From NCBI RefSeq assembly GCF_915070105.1, contig NZ_CAJZFJ010000026.1, positions 1-28,387 on the forward strand: 28,387 nt of DNA, read 5' to 3'. Origin of the DNA: an uncultured Porphyromonas sp. GTDB lineage: Bacteria > Bacteroidota > Bacteroidia > Bacteroidales > Porphyromonadaceae. This document shows positions 16,830 to 24,486 of this stretch, in pieces (positions within the stretch are counted from its first letter, which is position 1; every line of letters begins with the position of its first letter). The position numbers were made by a program, and so were the translations under genes. The notes under the pieces are model-generated. The model searched no databases and was not told where the DNA came from. It saw nothing but the letters and a program-made list of their open reading frames with translations.

Positions 16830-18491
16830 TTATCTCCGACGAAGGAGCCAGTATTGTCTGTGTATCTGATAGAGATAGCTAAGTTCATCTCCGAGATGCT
16901 TCATAGCTCGCTTGTGATCTAGCTGTAGGCGAGCAGAGCCTCCACCTTGGTCTGCCATATAGACGACCATGATCTCGAGCAGGTTCATACCATCATTCTC
17001 TGCAGGAGAGAGGATGTAGGCTAGACGCGTCTCTTTGTTACGGAAGGCATGGGCACCATCCTTGAGCTGTCCGAGGTAGGTGTAGCCAGCCTTCGTCAGT
17101 AGAGTGAAGAACTGGTGGGTAGGATAGACCTTACCATCGATCTTATCCTCCCAGAGCCCTAAATGTAGGTTGTCATAGAAGGCAACTAAGCCACCAACGA
17201 CATCGATATAGGGATCATTCTTGGGGATATTGTTCTTCGCCGTGGAGACGACATATAGATAGGCTCGCATGTTCTCGCCATCAAATGGGGTCTTAGGCTC
17301 AAAGAGGTCGTGACTGTCCGGAGTCCCAGGTAGAGGTTCATTTCCCTCACCCAGCTCGAAGGCACGCACATCTGCACGTTTCTTCCCAGGGATCTGCATC
17401 GGCCGACTACCTAGGAAGGGGATCATACGGGTCATCGGGACAGTAGCAAAGGTCTCATAGGCCTGAGGCTGACGAGGCATGTAGACAAAGTCTAGCCTTG
17501 CTCCTCCAGTGAAGAAGGTCACAAGGAGCTGTACTGGCTGCTCTGGCTTCTCACTCTTGTAGAGTACTCGCTGTGCATCCTTCTCCGTAGGCTCCTTAAC
17601 GAGACCATAAGCCTTTAGGCTAGCGTCAAAGGCTGTGTTGTCCTTCACTAGGCTCTGATCCAGATAGAGCATCATCGCATGATAATAACTCGGGCTAGAG
17701 CTAGAGGTAAACTCATACTGCACAAACGGTATGGCCTCACTCTGTGTGATGAAACGCATGATCGTGGGGCGATCCTCATCACCGGGCTGTGCCTCTAGGA
17801 CGTAGTGCCCTCTACCCTGCTCGTAGCTCATCACACTATAGAGTCGAGCGGGGAATGAGAGGAGAGGAAGGATAAAGGGACTAGTCCCCTCCTGAATGAC
17901 CTCCATCTCACGCACTACCGACCCTAGGGTAAGGCTAAGCTGTGCCGAGCGACTAGCTGGATCAGTATTAGGCTGAGCCACTAGGGTAAAGCTACCACGG
18001 ACATTCTCAGTGACAGAGAGCCAAGAGGTAGCCGATGCAGGCACCTCCACCTTGAGATCCTCCGCATTGCTCGTATAGGTGATCGTCTGACGTCCGCCCT
18101 TCACGGGGAGGGAGACGCTTGTCTGGCTCAGATTGAGGATGGGATCACCGGCACGCTGCTGGAGGAGTACCTTGCGCTGGAGACCTCCAGCGCTGACGAT
18201 GATGACCGTGCTACGTGTCTCTGCCGTGGTATTGGCCTTGGCGATGACACGCAGAGTTAGCCCCTCTTGCTTCAGAGTCAGCCATTCACCCTCCTTGGGA
18301 GAGGTCGCCATCCAGCCATCTTCTCTATTGGTCTGCACGGTGAGTGTCTGCTCACTGGCCTCACGGGCAAAGGTGAGTGAGCTCGTCGAGAGCTCTAGGG
18401 TAGGCTCCTCTACATCACTATTGCTCTTACAGGCAGGAAGGAGGAGCATAAGGGCAAGTAGCCCTAGTAGGTAATTCGTTATTCTTCTCAT
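16830..18491 (-). CDS. BACON-domain lipoprotein C (subfamily II)
   Basis: This 553-aa protein has a signal peptide with lipobox LLPAC (Cys21) and acidic SNSDVEEP after it. The frame is open 13 codons further upstream, but the signal peptide and a hairpin between 18508 and 18530 favour the ATG at 18491. BACON 1 covers about 32-113 and BACON 2 about 118-200. The shared C-terminal region shows FILPLLSFPARLYSVM, VYMPRQPQAYETF, LGSRPMQIPGKKRADVRAFE, DPYIDVVGGLVAFYDN and LGLWEDKIDGKVYPT. The basic tail is HRQYWLLRRR. It is the third gene of the E-D-C operon, 83 nt after D. Function unknown; likely a surface-exposed binding protein. Confidence 0.85.
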   Translation of the reverse strand: MRRITNYLLGLLALMLLLPACKSNSDVEEPTLELSTSSLTFAREASEQTLTVQTNREDGWMATSPKEGEWLTLKQEGLTLRVIAKANTTAETRSTVIIVSAGGLQRKVLLQQRAGDPILNLSQTSVSLPVKGGRQTITYTSNAEDLKVEVPASATSWLSVTENVRGSFTLVAQPNTDPASRSAQLSLTLGSVVREMEVIQEGTSPFILPLLSFPARLYSVMSYEQGRGHYVLEAQPGDEDRPTIMRFITQSEAIPFVQYEFTSSSSPSYYHAMMLYLDQSLVKDNTAFDASLKAYGLVKEPTEKDAQRVLYKSEKPEQPVQLLVTFFTGGARLDFVYMPRQPQAYETFATVPMTRMIPFLGSRPMQIPGKKRADVRAFELGEGNEPLPGTPDSHDLFEPKTPFDGENMRAYLYVVSTAKNNIPKNDPYIDVVGGLVAFYDNLHLGLWEDKIDGKVYPTHQFFTLLTKAGYTYLGQLKDGAHAFRNKETRLAYILSPAENDGMNLLEIMVVYMADQGGGSARLQLDHKRAMKHLGDELSYLYQIHRQYWLLRRR

Positions 18492-18507
18492 GGATATAGG
18501 GTAGAGC

Positions 18508-18530
18508 ATGTGGGGGAGAGTCCCCCACAT
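18508..18530 (-). promoter_or_regulatory. Hairpin just upstream of lipoprotein C
   Basis: Perfect 10-bp arms (ATGTGGGGGA / TCCCCCACAT) with a 3-nt loop end 17 nt before the start of C, between genes D and C. No T tract follows. It may stabilise the downstream mRNA end after cleavage or reduce ribosome access to C. Confidence 0.55.
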
Positions 18531-18574
18531 ACGTCTGCTATTATGCTTGGTGTATGTTCTTCTTTAGCTATCTG

Positions 18575-20233
18575 CTAGCGTTGCGAATGGAGGTACTGTG
18601 TCCGTCTCACTCTGAGCTCTATCTGCTGTGTGAGCCTGCGATAGCGATCCAGTAGGGTCGTCCCCATATCAGCCTTAGCCAGCCCACGGACAGAATTCCC
18701 AGTCTGTAGATCGATCAGGTAGGCCTGTATCTCTACGACAGCCTTGCCCTTGAGCATAGCAGGACGGATCGCTAGAGCGACCTTGTCCGCCGAGCTATAG
18801 AAGAGGTGATAGCCTCCGTCGAGGGTGCGCATGAGGGAATACCCCTTGTCTAGGAGGAAGGTCTTGACTTCATTCGTCAGATAGTACTTCCCGAGTAGAT
18901 CCTGCCAGAAGGCTAGAGTGACGTCTGGATAGATAGCCAGAGCGGTGAAGACCTCACCTACGAAGGGATCGTCAGCAGGGATGTTCTCATCAGCTACTGT
19001 ATAGAAGTAGCCACGAGCGATCTCGCCATCCAGCGAAGTACCTCCATCATAGCGGTCATATTCATCACGAGAGAGATCGGCATTATGCACACCATGCCAC
19101 TCCTCACGTTCCTTACGCTGTACCTCAGCCTTCTTCCAGCCATGTATCCCTCGGTCACGATCACTGATTGCAGGGATGAGCTTCGTCATAGGGAGCTCCT
19201 TGAAGGTCGGATAGGCCTTGTCCTGACGTGGCGAATAGGTGGTCTTGAGCAGAGCCTGCCCCGACTCGTCATAGATCACACTCAGACCTATGGGGAGGGT
19301 CTTACTCTGATAGATCTCCCGATCGGAAGACTTGCTTCCCAGCCGCTCATATCCCTGCTCTTGGAGGAAGGAGCGGAAGGTCTCATTATCTCGGATATAC
19401 TTACTATCCTGACAGAGGGCATTGGCAGCACGATAGCCTCGGCTCTGCTCACTCTCATACTCATACTCGATGAGTGGCATCAGGAGGCTCTGTGTGGAGT
19501 AACGGAAGTAGACAGCACCTGAGGCCTCACGACTACGAGTGAGGACGCTCGAGCGATCCTGCTCATACTGCAGGACGTCCTTGATCGTCGCTGGGAACTT
19601 CTGTATCGGGAGGATGTACTCATTGGCTGCCCGTTGTACGACCTCGATCTCTCGAGTCAGTGTCCCAGCAGATAAGATGACCTTCGTACTACGTGCGAGT
19701 GTCCCATCATTTGGCTTAGCCTCGAGGGTAAAGACACCCTTGGCTCGATAGACGATAGCGAGCCAATCGACCTGCATGCTCAGCTCGACCTTGGGGCTAT
19801 CGGTATTGGTGTCATAGACGACACGCTGTCGTCCTCCCTCTACCGGGAGAGTAATGCGAGTAGCAGTGGGCTCAATGACCGCAGTAGAGGCTGCCTGACG
19901 CACATCTACTCGGCGCTGTAGCCCTCCTGCATTCACGAGGATCACGGTCGTACGCTCCTGTCCCTCGTTATTTGCTTGGGCTGAGACACGTAGGGTCGTC
20001 CCCTCCTGTCTCAGAGTCAGCCAGCCACCCTTGCCCTCAGTGGGGGAAAAGGCTGTCCAGCTCTCTTTGTTGGTCTGTACGGTGAGTGTCTGTTCTGATG
20101 CTTCTTTGTTGAGGGTTAGAGTGCTTGTCGAGAGCTCTAGCGTGGGTTCCTCTATGTCACTGCTGCTCTTACAGGCAGGCAAGAAGAGGAGGCCTACGAA
20201 GAGGCTCGTAGCGAGGCTTAGTATCCGTCTCAT
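18575..20233 (-). CDS. BACON-domain lipoprotein D (subfamily I)
   Basis: This 552-aa protein has lipobox FLPAC (Cys21) followed by KSSSDIEEP. The frame is open 21 codons upstream, but the signal peptide sets the start at 20233. BACON 1 covers about 32-113 and BACON 2 about 119-200. The C-terminal region is closest to lipoprotein A: both have YILP(I/L)QKFPA, RGY(R/Q)AA, an IHG...K linker, DDP(F/Y)VGEV and the basic tail TLLDRYRRLTQQIELRVRR. B, C and E instead carry GKK-(R/Q)-x-DV. It is the middle gene of the E-D-C operon, 104 nt after E with a hairpin in the gap. Function unknown. Confidence 0.85.
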   Translation of the reverse strand: MRRILSLATSLFVGLLFLPACKSSSDIEEPTLELSTSTLTLNKEASEQTLTVQTNKESWTAFSPTEGKGGWLTLRQEGTTLRVSAQANNEGQERTTVILVNAGGLQRRVDVRQAASTAVIEPTATRITLPVEGGRQRVVYDTNTDSPKVELSMQVDWLAIVYRAKGVFTLEAKPNDGTLARSTKVILSAGTLTREIEVVQRAANEYILPIQKFPATIKDVLQYEQDRSSVLTRSREASGAVYFRYSTQSLLMPLIEYEYESEQSRGYRAANALCQDSKYIRDNETFRSFLQEQGYERLGSKSSDREIYQSKTLPIGLSVIYDESGQALLKTTYSPRQDKAYPTFKELPMTKLIPAISDRDRGIHGWKKAEVQRKEREEWHGVHNADLSRDEYDRYDGGTSLDGEIARGYFYTVADENIPADDPFVGEVFTALAIYPDVTLAFWQDLLGKYYLTNEVKTFLLDKGYSLMRTLDGGYHLFYSSADKVALAIRPAMLKGKAVVEIQAYLIDLQTGNSVRGLAKADMGTTLLDRYRRLTQQIELRVRRTQYLHSQR

Positions 20234-20284
20234 GAATGTAAGTGGAGTATTAGGGTGAGAATGATATGAATCCCCCAAGGAAGT

Positions 20285-20314
20285 CCCTCCGCCCAAGAGA
20301 TACTGGGTGGAGGG
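20285..20314 (-). promoter_or_regulatory. Hairpin between lipoproteins E and D
   Basis: Arms CCCTCCGCCCA and TGGGTGGAGGG pair over 11 positions (one G-T) around an 8-nt loop, 52 nt before the start of D. With no T run after it on the minus strand, partial termination or mRNA processing are both possible. Confidence 0.5.
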
Positions 20315-20337
20315 GAAATCCTTGCGAGGGAGGGTGA

Positions 20338-22002
20338 TTACTTGAGTGTCTTCTGAATGCGGTCAATGATACGATCGAGAGCCTTGTCACGAGCATACTG
20401 CTCCTTATCAAGGGCTCTGAAGTAGCTCTGCAGATCTCTGCTACGAGTAGCATCGAGCAGAGCGTTCTTCTTTCCGAGATCAATGATAGCTAGGTGAGCA
20501 TTGAGGACGATTTTTTGTTCATACTTCCCTACACCGACGAAGTAGGCCTTCTTTTCTGCGTCGTTGTAGAAGATATAGAAGCTTCTACTAGTACGGAGGA
20601 AGGGATAGCCATTATCTGTCATGAGTTTCTTAAACTCATCCGTGGGATAGTACTTCTGATCGACCTTGTCCTGCCAGAAGCCTAGGTTGTAGTTTGGATA
20701 GAGTGCAAGTACCTCCTGGACGACATCTATATAGGGATCTGTCGCTGGAATACCCGATCCTGCTACGATGTAGAAGTAGCCACGGACGATCTCGGTCTCA
20801 TAGGAGGTTGCCCCTTCGGGGACATCGAAGAAGTCAAGCTCCTTCGTACTCGTCCCAGTATTCAGCTTGCTCTTGTTGGCGGTCTCTATGACCTGGACAT
20901 CAGCACGCTTCTTACCCTCCCTCTTTAACTCTCGGCTACCCAGAGTCTCACCGATCTTGAGCAGTGGGAGCGTCTTGAAGGTCTCGTACTTCTCAGTCTG
21001 CTTAGGCTGATAGATGAAGTCTAGCTGTGCCCCATTAGAAAGGATGGAGACAGTCAGAGAGAGATTGACCTTATCGTTGGTATAGGGGATCGTCTTTCCA
21101 TCTGAAGAGGGTGTACCCTTCACGAAGCCATACTTACCTACTAGAGCATTGAAGGCTGCAGCCTTAACAAACTCTGCATCTGTAGAGATGACAGATGCCT
21201 TGGCAAAGTTGGGACTATTGATAGCTGCGAACTCATACTGGATCACAGGCATGATCTCGCTCTTGGTCGCATATCGATAGGTATTCGTGTTGAAGAGGCC
21301 GTCAGGAGAGGACACAAGAGCACTTCCACGGGCGACTTCATAGTTATGAACCTCTACCAGACGAGCTGGATACTGGTCTAGGAATGGGAGGATATAGACG
21401 GCTGTCCCCTCCTGGCTCACCGAGACTTCCTTGATCATTGTCCCGAGGGTCAGTGTGACCTTCCCCTCACGACCATCCTTAGCGGCATTAGCCTTAGCGG
21501 TGACGGTGAAGCTTGTCTGCGTGACTGTGCCTACAGAGAGCCAGTCTGCTCCAGCAGTGACCTCGACCTTGACTCCACGGGAATTACTTGCGAAGGCGAT
21601 CGCTTCTGATCCCCCCTTAGCATCGAATGTGACTGTACTCTTAGACACATCGAGAGCAGCATCACCTGCACTCTGGCGTACAGAGATCTGCTTCTGTAGT
21701 CCACCCGCATTGACGACGATGGTGGAGCGACGTTCGCTACCTCCATCATTTGCTACGACCTTCACCCGCAGGCTAGTACCCTGCTGTTCTAGGGTGATCC
21801 AATCACTCTGACCTGCGACGAAGGCATTCCAATTCTCCTTATTGGTCTGCACGGTTACTGTCTGATCCGAGGCTGTCTTAGCGAAGGTCAGAGCATTGGT
21901 CGATAGGTCAAGCGTTGGCTCCTCGATCTCATTCTTCTTACAGGATGGGACGACAAGGAGAAGAGCCAATAGGCCGAGCGTATATTTAAATATCTGTCTC
22001 AT
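20338..22002 (-). CDS. BACON-domain lipoprotein E (subfamily II)
   Basis: This 554-aa protein has lipobox VVPSC (Cys21) followed by KKNEIEEP. BACON 1 covers about 29-110 (LDLSTNALTFAKTASDQTVT opens it) and BACON 2 about 115-196. The C-terminal region includes YILPFLDQYPARLVEV, FIYQPKQTEKYETF, LGSRELKREGKKRADVQVIE, ATDPYIDVVQEVLALY, LGFWQDKVDQKYYPTDE and FYIFYNDAEKKAYFVGV. The tail is a long charged helix (LDRIIDRIQKTLK). It is the first gene of the E-D-C operon, behind a leader of about 400 nt with the 13-codon upstream ORF and two stem-loops. Among the five it has the most lysine and the fewest arginines. Function unknown. Confidence 0.85.
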   Translation of the reverse strand: MRQIFKYTLGLLALLLVVPSCKKNEIEEPTLDLSTNALTFAKTASDQTVTVQTNKENWNAFVAGQSDWITLEQQGTSLRVKVVANDGGSERRSTIVVNAGGLQKQISVRQSAGDAALDVSKSTVTFDAKGGSEAIAFASNSRGVKVEVTAGADWLSVGTVTQTSFTVTAKANAAKDGREGKVTLTLGTMIKEVSVSQEGTAVYILPFLDQYPARLVEVHNYEVARGSALVSSPDGLFNTNTYRYATKSEIMPVIQYEFAAINSPNFAKASVISTDAEFVKAAAFNALVGKYGFVKGTPSSDGKTIPYTNDKVNLSLTVSILSNGAQLDFIYQPKQTEKYETFKTLPLLKIGETLGSRELKREGKKRADVQVIETANKSKLNTGTSTKELDFFDVPEGATSYETEIVRGYFYIVAGSGIPATDPYIDVVQEVLALYPNYNLGFWQDKVDQKYYPTDEFKKLMTDNGYPFLRTSRSFYIFYNDAEKKAYFVGVGKYEQKIVLNAHLAIIDLGKKNALLDATRSRDLQSYFRALDKEQYARDKALDRIIDRIQKTLK

Positions 22003-22315
22003 AATTCTCTTTGCATTTGGATATGATGTACGACCTGAGTCGAATCACCCAAGTCGATAGAAGAATTGTAGATACCACGCCCGCTAGGCTACAAGCCCTA
22101 CTACGGGGAGTATGAGACGTACGGAGGGGATGAGGGTGCAGGAGATAGCGCAGGCTTGGAGCCAAGCTCCTCACCCTCGTAGTGTGGATATTAGTAGAAG
22201 AATGTGGCCTAGTAGGAGGAGAATTACTTTTGCGAAAAGTGAATGACAAGGCTCCTAGATCTACACTGCTGGGGGGCCGACCCAGCCTCATGCAGGGGCT
22301 TCAATGCCCTGAGTC
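22003..22315 (-). promoter_or_regulatory. Long 5' leader of lipoprotein E, distal part
   Basis: No ORF of note. Two structures stand out: ACTTTTGCGAAAAGT (22226-22240), a tight hairpin, and a 47-nt fold (22132-22178) whose feet GAGGGTG/CACCCTC enclose GCTTGG-AG-CCAAGC. The paired stem-loops at 22268-22311 are listed separately. Confidence 0.5.
22268..22311 (-). promoter_or_regulatory. Paired stem-loops in the leader of lipoprotein E
   Basis: On the minus strand, stem-loop 1 (22293-22311) pairs CAGGG with CCCTG. Stem-loop 2 (22268-22286) pairs GCTGGG with CCCAGC around the loop TCGGCCC. Order, spacing from the upstream ORF stop (about 32 nt to stem-loop 2, 34 in B) and loop sequence match the leader of lipoprotein B. 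Confidence 0.65.
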
Positions 22316-22357
22316 TCAATCATCCATGACCATCTCAGTGAATGCTTGTTTGTCCAT
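22316..22357 (-). CDS. 13-codon upstream ORF (leader peptide) before lipoprotein E
   Basis: Encodes MDKQAFTEMVMDD and starts about 43 nt after the predicted transcription start. It has the same length and M-x-K-Q opening as the ORF before lipoprotein B. The upstream sequence is A/T-rich (TAATAATAA), a common context for Bacteroidota start sites, which rely little on Shine-Dalgarno pairing. Confidence 0.5.
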   Translation of the reverse strand: MDKQAFTEMVMDD

Positions 22358-22405
22358 TTATTATTACTAATATTACCTTGGGGAGTATGCCCCTAAATTC
22401 TGTCC

Positions 22406-22437
22406 GAAAGTTATAAAATAGTTTTCTAGAATACAAA
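22406..22437 (-). promoter_or_regulatory. Promoter of the E-D-C operon
   Basis: On the minus strand, TTTG (22434-22437), a 20-nt spacer, then TAACTTTC (22406-22413), one base from TAnnTTTG. Spacing and the distance to the upstream ORF equal those of the B promoter to within 2 nt. Confidence 0.6.
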
Positions 22438-22650
22438 TATGCTACCCCAACGACTCCCCCATCGCAAATTCAACACGAAGGATAGCAAAGAGCTCCCCTA
22501 CCATCTACTCACTATCAAGAAGGATATATCAGGGTAATGATACTGCATCAATATACATCTCAAGATAAACTAGATCATTGATCAAGCATCCCCCCTAGTA
22601 AACCTAATACTTCGCATAGCTCTAGCCATCCTCCCTCCCTAGAACACGAA

Positions 22651-22681
22651 GAGGCCACACAGCTAACTACTGTGTGACCTC
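22651..22681 (-). terminator. Terminator after the 56-aa membrane protein
   Basis: Twelve-base arms (GAGGCCACACAG / CTGTGTGACCTC, one G-T pair) and a 7-nt loop start 27 nt past the stop, followed on the minus strand by TTCGTGTTCT. Confidence 0.7.
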
Positions 22682-22707
22682 TGTAGACTTGTGTGCGTAT
22701 CGCTCTA

Positions 22708-22878
22708 CTAAGCCTCGACCTTCTTATTCAGGAAGATGTGACCTAGATACCCTGCAATTACGAGGAAAAGACCTACAGCAAGGAAGGTATTAGCACTCTC
22801 TACCTGATCAGATAGGTACGAGAAGACTTGGAGGAATGCTCCAACGAGCATCACGATGACGCCTAGATACTGCTTCAT
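22708..22878 (-). CDS. Small conserved-type two-helix membrane protein (56 aa)
   Basis: The frame encodes 56 residues: YLGVIVMLVGAFLQVFSYL (about 4-22), a short loop DQVESANT, then FLAVGLFLVIAGYLGHIFL (about 32-50) and the basic end NKKVEA. This layout, with a GYLGHIF-like second helix, resembles small inner-membrane proteins common in Bacteroidales whose function is unknown. A terminator begins 27 nt after the stop, which supports a real single-gene unit. The upstream TTCTTTG (near 22917-22924) could be a degenerate -7 box. Confidence 0.7.
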   Translation of the reverse strand: MKQYLGVIVMLVGAFLQVFSYLSDQVESANTFLAVGLFLVIAGYLGHIFLNKKVEA

Positions 22879-23122
22879 AATGATATGTGTACTATGTTTG
22901 TTATTATTCTCTGCCTACAAAGAACGGAATAATTTGCCAAATAAGAAAATCAAAGCCCCCTACTCCACCTACTATCCCCTATCATTCAACGAAGTAAGAC
23001 GACTGACAACGAGATCCGCTACATAGACCTATTGCTCGCTCTACTACCTCTATCCATATTGAGGCACACATCTTGGCTCTCGAAGGATAGCACTATAATC
23101 ACCTCACACCTAGGACTACTCG

Positions 23123-23446
23123 CTAGCGGGTGATGCTACGAACCCAAGCAAAGAGTTCGTTTAGAGCATAGTCACCACTATGGGGGCGATTCCAGGGGAG
23201 CTTGAAGTTCACATCCCGACCTGTATTCTCAAGCTTTGTGGCGAGGTTGATGATTACGGGGAAGGCAGTGTCTCTATCACGAGCACCATGACGGATATAC
23301 CAATGTGGAGCGACTGAGGAAGCTGGATCACCTATGTAGTACATAGGGTTCATCAGCCTTACTCGCTCAAGGAGAATAGCGAGCACCTCTGAGTATAGCT
23401 GACTAGCCTTGGGAAGAGCCTGACGGCTAGCAGGCTTCCTATCCAC
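23123..23446 (-). pseudogene. C-terminal remnant of a tannase/feruloyl-esterase-type hydrolase
   Basis: The 107-aa frame contains VRLMNPMYYIGDPASS, PHWYIRHGARDRDTAFPV and NRPHSGDYALNELFAWV. These are the C-terminal signature of subtype B tannase-like alpha/beta hydrolases, including the catalytic Asp (in ARDRDT) and His (in RPHSGDY). Full members run to about 500 residues, and the part with the nucleophile serine is missing. Upstream, where the rest should be, lie tRNA-Gln and its terminator. The first 25 or so residues do not look like the family, so the true break is probably near 23370. It is almost certainly non-functional unless it is expressed as a fragment. Confidence 0.7.
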
Positions 23447-23546
23447 CTGCCTATTTCGCTCTCAAGTTTGGGACTGCCCAAAGCCACTGGATGACGACCT
23501 CTACGATAGCTCCTAATCTCTCCCTTGAGACTAGGGAAACGGGCAT

Positions 23547-23574
23547 AAAAAAGGGAGCACAATGTGCTCCCTTT
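23547..23574 (-). terminator. Terminator of the tRNA operon
   Basis: Eleven-base perfect arms (AAAGGGAGCAC / GTGCTCCCTTT) with a 3-nt loop, followed on the minus strand by a T run, lie 2 nt past the 3' end of tRNA-Gln. Confidence 0.9.
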
Positions 23575-23576
23575 AG

Positions 23577-23647
23577 TTGTCTCATAAGGACTCGAACCTT
23601 AACAAACAGGACCAGAATCTGTTGTGCTACCATTACACCATGAGACA
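23577..23647 (-). tRNA. tRNA-Gln(CUG)
   Basis: The 71-nt cloverleaf starts TGTCTCA and closes with TGAGACA plus discriminator A. The anticodon loop TTCTGGT gives CUG (codon CAG), and the T arm is TAAGG-TTCGAGT-CCTTA. The U1-A72 first pair is typical of glutamine tRNAs. The 3' CCA is not encoded. The last anticodon-stem pair is an A-C mismatch. Confidence 0.93.
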
Positions 23648-23655
23648 GTCTTTTG

Positions 23656-23730
23656 TGAACCTTGGCGGACTCGAACCGCCGACCCCTACCCTGTCAAGGT
23701 AGTGCTCTAAACCAACTGAGCTAAAGATTC
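23656..23730 (-). tRNA. tRNA-Val(GAC)
   Basis: The 75-nt cloverleaf has acceptor GAATCTT/AAGGTTC (one T-G pair) and discriminator A. The D arm is GCTC...GAGC, the anticodon stem CTACC/GGTAG with loop TTGACAG (anticodon GAC), and the T arm GGCGG-TTCGAGT-CCGCC. It lies 8 nt upstream of tRNA-Gln in the same transcript. CCA is not encoded. Confidence 0.93.
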
Positions 23731-23737
23731 AGCACTG

Positions 23738-23768
23738 CAAAGGTAGATAAAAGTTTTGATTCTGCAAA
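23738..23768 (-). promoter_or_regulatory. Promoter of the tRNA pair
   Basis: On the minus strand, TTTG (23765-23768), a 19-nt spacer and TACCTTTG (23738-23745) match the Bacteroidota promoter exactly, ending 7 nt before the tRNA-Val 5' end. It is the best internal standard in the window for judging the other predicted promoters. Confidence 0.85.
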
Positions 23769-24238
23769 TATCCCCAAGACCTTCTCCCGACTTTACTCTT
23801 CCTTTGGCAGGTATCAAGGGGTGTCCTAGCACCCTCACATCTCCTCCAGCATGGGACAATCCAGAGGGGATTATTCACCCCATATTCATCTCTGTACGGA
23901 CAACTTAGTGCCCAAGTAAGTAATCCTACCAAACCTTCTCTACCCTACAATGGATGAACTTCTCCCTACCGCTCGTATACTCCCCCTCTTCACTCAAAAA
24001 AATCATCAGCACAAGCACCCCAGACGGTACATTTCCACCCTCTCTCCTCTTGTATGAGCCTTCTAGTTTGCTCCTCGGGCTGATCGAGTGCGGGGAAGTA
24101 GACGACTATGAGCCACTCCTGCAAAGAGCAGGAAAGGCTGTGTGCCCAACGAAATGGCGAGTGCCTAGATAGGTGGGATATACGCAGCTCAAGCGTATTG
24201 AGGAAGGTGAGGATGCTACTTGGTCCTAATAGGTATTC
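23769..24238. other. Intergenic stretch upstream of the tRNA pair
   Basis: No gene recognised. A plus-strand frame at 23954-24172 (72 codons, MNFSLPLVYSPSSLKKII...) has moderately protein-like composition but no family match, and an overlapping minus frame is no better. It may be a decayed gene remnant. Confidence 0.4.
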
Positions 24239-24420
24239 CGACAGCCCTATCCTATACTCAGGGCCGACGCATGATCTCGCTCGCACACTCCTGCCTTTGG
24301 ATCTTCGGGGATATCGCTTCATATCCCAGGGAGCCTTAGCCTATCCCTAGAGATCCTACGTATTATCCCCAAGGAATAGACATACAAGCGAGCCCTACAG
24401 AGGAGATACTTAGAGCGCAC

Positions 24421-24486
24421 TTGTGTACACGCGTGTATACAGTTGTGTACACGTGGGTATACAGTTGTGTACACACGTGTATACTC
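24421..24486 (+). repeat. Three tandem 22-bp palindromic units, copy 3
   Basis: Units at 24421-24442, 24443-24464 and 24465-24486 each begin TTGTGTACAC and end GTATAC plus two bases, differing only in the central 4-6 bases. No spacers. Confidence 0.85.

Noticed and set aside
22003..22437. Leader of lipoprotein E as a known riboswitch
   Set aside because: I could match no familiar riboswitch core by eye, and the upstream ORF is unlike typical metabolite riboswitches. An Rfam search would be decisive.
23656..23730. Second tRNA read as tRNA-Asp because GTC is visible on the plus strand
   Set aside because: Folding on the minus strand puts GAC at positions 34-36, which reads valine codons.
23954..24172. 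72-codon plus-strand frame as a gene
   Set aside because: It would be the only plus-strand gene in the window and has no recognisable domain, promoter or terminator. I left it as possible remnant DNA.
24421..24486. Short tandem repeats as a CRISPR array
   Set aside because: Units abut with no spacers, are only 22 bp, and no cas gene is in the window. The same applies to 7667-7732.
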